Positions 59,057 through 64,000 of a stretch of 64,000 bases of DNA are shown here, in pieces. Made by a program: the position numbers and the translations under genes. The notes beneath the pieces were generated by a model that searched no databases, was not told where the DNA came from, and saw nothing but the letters and a program-made list of their open reading frames with translations. Source of the DNA: Gnetum montanum (lineage: Eukaryota; Streptophyta; Gnetopsida; Gnetales; Gnetaceae); assembly GCA_015680685.1 (NCBI GenBank), contig MNCI01018059.1, positions 1,573,624-1,637,623 on the forward strand. Reading direction: 5' to 3'. The number at the start of each line of letters is the position of its first letter. Position 1 is the first letter of the stretch.

Positions 59057-59222
59057 TTGGTGCTGTTGTCAAGGACTTTAGTTCTACGTGCGCTATCTAA
59101 ACTTAATGAAACTCAGTAACCTCATTGTTTAAACCCTAAGGTCAAATCTTACAAAAACAAAATTATTATTATAACTAAATTAAATCTTAACTGCACACTG
59201 CGTATAGATTCACTAATATAAA

Positions 59223-61735
59223 ATGTCTTCTTCTCATAGTAGCCTATCTTTGCCCTGGATAGACCAAGTGCCTCAACAATATTGGGTGGTATATGCTCAT
59301 CCCGATGAGTGTGTACTAGACTTCACCTTCATCTTACATCAAGATGAAATGCTGTCGTGGCACGACATGGAAGGCAACATTGTGTTGCCACTAGATTGAT
59401 CTATTCTAGCTATGCTCCAACTAATGCTTGCATGACATGGACTTCAACATCTTCACGAGGAGTATGAGATGTGAGATCATGATTCAAGGGATCACCATCC
59501 CACTAAAGCACAAAGGTTAAGGGATTATTAGCTGGAGCAACAACATGAGCTTTTGAAGAGCAAGGGGTCAAACACTTTTCCACCTTCGCTTGGCTCATTG
59601 GATGGAGGTGAACACTTCTTTAGTTACTTTTCCTTTGGTGACATTCCTCTCTTTGACTTTGGTTAAGGGGCCCTCAACAAGAACATGCAATCTACAATTC
59701 ATAATCCTGGTTCTGGTCAGAACGGATCCAATGAGAAAAATGGATCTGGAGGAGCAAGTCATGACAAGGGGACAAGTGGAAGTCACGATCGCGATCATGG
59801 TCGTGATCATTGAAGAGAAGGTAGTAGGCATCAGCACAATGCAAGCCCTTCTTCCTCTTCCCCTTTGTCATTTTCTTTTTCTTTATCTGGCTCAGATGAT
59901 GGCTATAGAGGGCATGACAATGATGGAGGTGACTGATGAGACCGAAACAATAGAAAGGACTATCAGGATAGTTGCGATCAAAGGCGGGGGCAATCCAGAG
60001 AGACCCACCACCATGAAAGAAGGGTTAGTAAAGAACATTGTAGGCACCATCACTGTGGCCTTGATGAACCTCTACTTACCACATGAAGCATGTTAAACAT
60101 TGTAGAGGATGTGAGGATTCCAACAAGGCATGTAAAGGATGGTAGAATAAAGAGGATGGACATGAACAACATCCCTTAGTTTTTGAGGGAGGTTACAATG
60201 TTGATTCGAAAAATCATCTCCAAGCCTTCTAAGATGCATGTGCCTTGTAGAATATTGAGAACGATTGGCAAAAGTTGAAATTATTTCCAAGGACACTCAT
60301 TAAAGAAGCAAAAAATTGGTACTAGTCCTTGTAATCAGAATCAATCATGCGGTGGAGTATGATGTTAGAATTGTTTAATGAAAAATATCAAACTTACTTC
60401 TGGATGTCCAACTTGAGGAAGTAGATCCAAGGATGGAAACAAGGAAACCATGAGCCCTTGGATGCTGCTATTGGCTGACACTACTCTTTGTTGCATAAGT
60501 GTCCTAGCCATGGATATTCTCAGCTTGATCAACTCTACAATATTATAAACGGGCTACGATCTGAAACAAGGAAAACCCTTGGTGTCTACGCTCAAGGGAG
60601 ACTAATAGAGTTAAGCACTCATCAGATCAAAAAGTTAATTGAGTAGGTAGCTAGGGAGGAAGGAGAATTGAGGAAGTAAGAAGATGTAGAAGAATACAAC
60701 AAGGACCCTTCCATTCGTAAAAGGGGGGTTTGATTTTGTGACAGTGAGGATGAGTCAACAAGAGATGAAGTGCCTAATTAGAAAACCTTACCACTCTAGA
60801 AATTTCAATCCAAAATTATGACTAAGGTTGACCAATTATGGGACTCCATGGACAATAAGTTTCAAGCTATCTTAAAAATTATTGAAGAGTGCAAGGAACA
60901 AAGTGGTAAGCGTGAGGGCTAGAGATGTAAGGAAGTTGAACGTGCCATATCCAAGGGTAAGGGTAAGATGCCTGTGATAGAGATGGTTGCAGATAGCAAA
61001 TCAGATAATGATGGTGGATGTGACGTCTGCCAATATGAACATCCCAAGGGATGTTGTCCAATTGTGTCACATTTGTAGGAATTTGGGGTGTATGCCTTAC
61101 ATCCATAACTTGCACAAAGGCAAACACCCAAAAGATTGCCTTATCCACAAGGCAACTCTTGATAGTTCCACCAACGACAATAGTATTATCCAAGTGGAAC
61201 TCCATCGCAAGCTTATAAATTATGCCAACAATGGTAGCAACCACAATCATGGGCGTTGGCACCTCCAAGATAGTAATACCCCTATTGACAACTAGATCTC
61301 TATGGTTATTATGTTCAACAACCTTCATCTCCATGAGACTCTTTTGATCATGTTGCTACCTAGCAACCTCATCACTGCCCTCCTAAAGTTTACCAACCAC
61401 CATATGCAAGGAGGGATGCCACCTACTATCCTCATGCTTCTCCTATTTCTACACTTACTCCTTTACCTCCTGCATAGCTACCACTTGCTCCATACATGCA
61501 AGGTGAATTGCCTGTCCAACCACAACAAAGAAATGCTACAAGGGAAGTTAATTTGCAACCAGTTAGCCAACCAAGTGGGTTGGAACCATGATCAAAGAAA
61601 AGACCCTTCTTCTGACCTCACAGTCTACCAAAGCCCTCAGACACACTAGTGGTTGGTGGCCTTGCTCCTCCACCTTCCTCTGCATCACCTTTATTTGAGT
61701 CCCCTTCAAACCAAAATCCCTCTCAAATTCCATAC
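59223..61735 (+). pseudogene. Gag and linker of the right-hand element
   Basis: ATG at 59,223 opens MSSSHSSLSLPWIDQVPQQY, then YAHPDECVLDFTFILHQDE. A Ser/Asp/His/Arg-rich region follows at 59,700-60,050. The Gag core (60,190-60,620) is heavily interrupted. CDVCQYEHPKGCC lies near 61,020-61,060, the same Cys/His cluster as in the other element. A Pro/Gln-rich linker follows. Stops at former Trp and Gln codons are frequent. Gag would form the virus-like particle. Confidence 0.7.
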
Positions 61736-61739
61736 CATG

Positions 61740-62234
61740 ATGTTGACCCATGCTGTATCTGATTGGATTTGAGCCGATAACCTGCCCAGGAAGTTAGCTA
61801 ATCTCGAGAGTCCCTTAGTATATTTGCAAATTGTTGGGAATGAGCCTTGTAAAGCTCTTCTTGACTCTAGTTCTAGTGTTAATCTGATCTTGCATGAGAT
61901 GTACACTACGTGGAACCTTCCTCCCTTGAAGAAGAGCAACATCAGGCTGGAGCTAGTAGACCAGTCCATCACTGTTCCATTGGGACTAGTAGAAGACATT
62001 GTGACCACCATTTATGGGTGGTCATATCCTACCAACTTCCTAGTAATCAAGATGGAGAATTGCAAGGGGGACTTCGCAATTATTATGGGAAGGGTGTGGT
62101 TAAGCACTGTTGATGCCAAAATGGGCATTAGAGATCTTTCGTTTGAGATATCCAAAGAAAATGAATTTGGGAAGATTAAGAAGAAGAGGGTTCCATGTAT
62201 TATGTACAATAATCCAAGGTGTCATTATGTGTAG
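61740..62234 (+). pseudogene. Retropepsin of the right-hand element
   Basis: The 61,824-62,234 frame reads NEPCKALLDSSSSVNLILHE, then WNLPPLKKSN and IIMGRVWLST. The catalytic motif is D-S-S where D-S/T-G or D-L-G is expected, so Gly is lost. It ends at TAG (62,232-62,234), in the same place as the close relative at 26.3 kb. Sequence similarity to the RT part resumes after a degraded 180-bp gap. Confidence 0.75.
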
Positions 62235-62419
62235 AAGCTATGGTTAGTAAAGTGAACATCTATCTTTGCATGCAAGAAATATGCATCGGAAGCTAAAATC
62301 TAAAGATGTATGTACGTGGCAGCCACAAAACAAGAAGGCACCCAATGACTGAGAACTGATTCTAGCAGCAGTACATTATGCATGGAACCTACTGAGGGCC
62401 TAACATGTGATTATGTTGC

Positions 62420-63575
62420 AAGTATGGATGAACTTGAGCAAGTTCATCACTAGCTCTCTAAGGAAGTAAATGATGATATCAATTGGGGAGTGTTGGATAT
62501 TTCTAACAATTTTAAACAAGAACTCCTTGAATTAAAGACACTACCAATTGAAATGGAGCATGTGTTCTTAAAGAATGAAAAGTTGGTCATTATTAATGCT
62601 AAACTTGCTACAGGACAAAAGAAGATGTTGATGAATGTTGTGGAAAAATGGTCAACAGCCTTTGCCTGGTCATATTCTAAGCTCATAGGAATAGATCCAA
62701 GAATATGCCAGCACCAGATATACATTGACCCTACCATTAAGCTGAAACGATAGCTGCAGTGGTGATTGAGTTCCAAATTAAAGCAAATTATCAAAGAGGA
62801 GATTGAGCAACTCCTCAAGGCAAGATTCATCTACCTTGTTGCAGATAGTGAGTGGGTTGGCCCACTCGTCATCATGCCCAAGAAAGGAGGCAAATGATGG
62901 GTGTGCATCGAATTTTAGTTGCTCAATATGGCAACTTTCAAAGATCATTTTCCATTGCCTTTTGTTGACCAAGTGCTAGACACCATTTTTGGGCATAGCT
63001 ACTATAGCTTTCTAGATGGTTATAGTGGCTATAACCAAATCCAAATCACACTAGAGGACCAGGCAAAGATGACTTTCACAAGTCCTTGGGGGACTTTGGC
63101 TTATCGTTTAATGCCATCCAATCTATGTAATGCCCTAGCTACATTTCAATGATTAGTCCTTAGCATTTTCAAACAACAAATTGGTAGTAGGGTAGAAGTC
63201 TTCATGGATGACTTTTCTACCTATGAAGTTACGTTTGAGTAAGCCCTGGACTATCTTGAGCAGGTGTTGAGGAGATGTGTTGAAACAAACCTTCGGCTTA
63301 ATTGGCAAAAGAGCCATCTTATGGTCCAGGAAGGCATAGTCTTGAGGCATCGTATCTCAAAAGTAGGAATCAAGGTGAATCCTAAAAAGATAAGGTTCAT
63401 CCAAGGAATAGCCCATCAACCAGAAATAGTTAAAGAAGTGATGTCATTCTTTGGTTATATTGTCTACTACCAGTGCTTCATTGAGAACTTTTCCAAAATT
63501 GCCAAGTCATTGGTTGAATTAACAAAGAAAGATGCACCATTTGTTTGGACCCTTGCTTGTGAAATAACATTTTAA
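62420..63575 (+). pseudogene. Ty3/Gypsy reverse transcriptase
   Basis: Blocks in order: GPLVIMPKKGGK (about 62,855), the first catalytic Asp block SFLDGYSGYNQI (about 63,008), WGTLAYRLMPSNLCNALATF (about 63,090), VFMDDFS (about 63,200) and RCVETNLRLNWQKSHLMVQE (about 63,275), then GIVLRHRISKVGIKVNPKK and SFFGYIVYYQCFIENFSKIA. The ETNL.LNW.K.HLMV.EGIVL.H phrase is characteristic of the Athila lineage. The catalytic Asp residues are present, but in-frame stops occur near 62,752, 62,898, 63,152 and 63,241. Confidence 0.85.
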
Positions 63576-64000
63576 CAATTGAAGTAGAAGCTTGTTGAGA
63601 CCCTAATTCCACAAGCACATGATTGGTCTAGGTCATTTCATGTGATGACTGATGCATCAAATTATGCTTTGGGGGTAGATCTTACACAGATGGATGATCA
63701 AAGACGTCCATATTACATTTACTGCACAAGACAGAGTATTGCAGGTGCACAACTGAACTATAACACTATGAAAAAAGAGTTTATGGTGATGGTGTTTGCC
63801 TTAAAAAATTTCGGGCACTATGTGCTTGATTATAAAGTGTTCGTGCACACAGAGCATAGTGCCATCTGGTTTTTAATGAATAAACCAATGGTGAGCTTCT
63901 ATGTCATACAATGGCTCATGATTTTACAAGAGTTCGATCTCATAATGGTAGATTAAAAGGGTGTGGAAAATGTGGTTGCTAACCACTTATCATGGCTAAG
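63576..64000 (+). pseudogene. RNase H of the right-hand element, cut by the window end
   Basis: MTDASNYALGVDLTQ carries the first catalytic Asp. LNYNTMKKEFMVMVFALKNF follows, with the Glu of the second block, then HYVLDYKVFVHTEHSAIWFL, where the usual D-H is E-H. VVANHLSWL at the window end is the start of the connection to integrase. Stops at 63,573-63,588 and 63,954. Confidence 0.75.

Larger units (their letters stand above)
58202..64000 (+). mobile_element. Athila-like LTR element, 5' part, running off the window
   Basis: The order is 5' LTR, primer-binding site, gag, protease, RT, RNase H, all on the plus strand. Gag, protease and linker parts correspond segment by segment to the minus-strand element at 20-30 kb. 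The primer site TGGTGCTGTTGTCAAGGAC looks like TGGCGCCGTTGTC after C-to-T changes. It inserted into the LINE relic ending at 58,195. Integrase, any env-like ORF and the 3' LTR would lie beyond 64,000. Confidence 0.85.

Overview
The window looks like nuclear DNA of a seed plant with a large, repeat-rich genome. Three things point there: an intact plant-type gene with 24 exons and GT-AG introns, dense decayed Ty3/Gypsy, LINE and hAT debris, and nested insertions. A conifer or other gymnosperm is my inference; nothing in the sequence proves it.

Only one intact gene was found. It lies on the minus strand at 31,889-41,037 and encodes a two-domain protein, an FAD-type amine-oxidase half followed by an SAM-dependent cyclopropane-fatty-acid-synthase half. 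The 24 exons sum to 2,625 nt (874 codons plus stop) with every phase matching. Its oxidase half departs from the family at two usually conserved places.

Left flank, 1-15 kb: a decayed minus-strand Ty3/Gypsy element. It has a gag and protease relic (8.4-11.75 kb), a duplicated leader (12.2-13.1 kb), a separate multi-exon gene relic on the opposite strand (4.2-7.8 kb), and a hairpin-bearing tandem repeat of about 180 bp (1-1,700). No reverse transcriptase was found in it.

15-31.5 kb: a 3' LTR (15,341-16,154), a LINE ORF1 relic (17.2-18.5 kb), and a complete 10.2 kb minus-strand Gypsy element (20,144-30,353). That element has 772/771 bp LTRs, a perfect ATGTT target duplication, a PBS, gag and protease. 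Its RT-integrase region is replaced by about 5 kb of unrelated DNA that includes a CRINKLY4-like kinase fragment. It sits inside an older ~1 kb tandem duplication.

41-58 kb: two solo LTRs with target duplications (CATGG, AAAAT), two LINE reverse transcriptase relics, a truncated 3' LTR, a hAT transposase pseudogene with GC-rich hairpins beside it, and several tandem arrays.

58.2-64 kb: the 5' LTR, PBS, gag, protease, RT and start of RNase H of a plus-strand element from the same Athila-like family, running off the window.

The main cross-cutting observation is that six LTRs in the window are one extended family. They share TGATGA/TCATCA-type ends. Most have a very short U3 packed with GATATC palindromes just before a TATAAATA box, and several carry a fold-back with AATAAAGA on both strands. 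Apart from the fatty-acid gene, no gene pathway is present.
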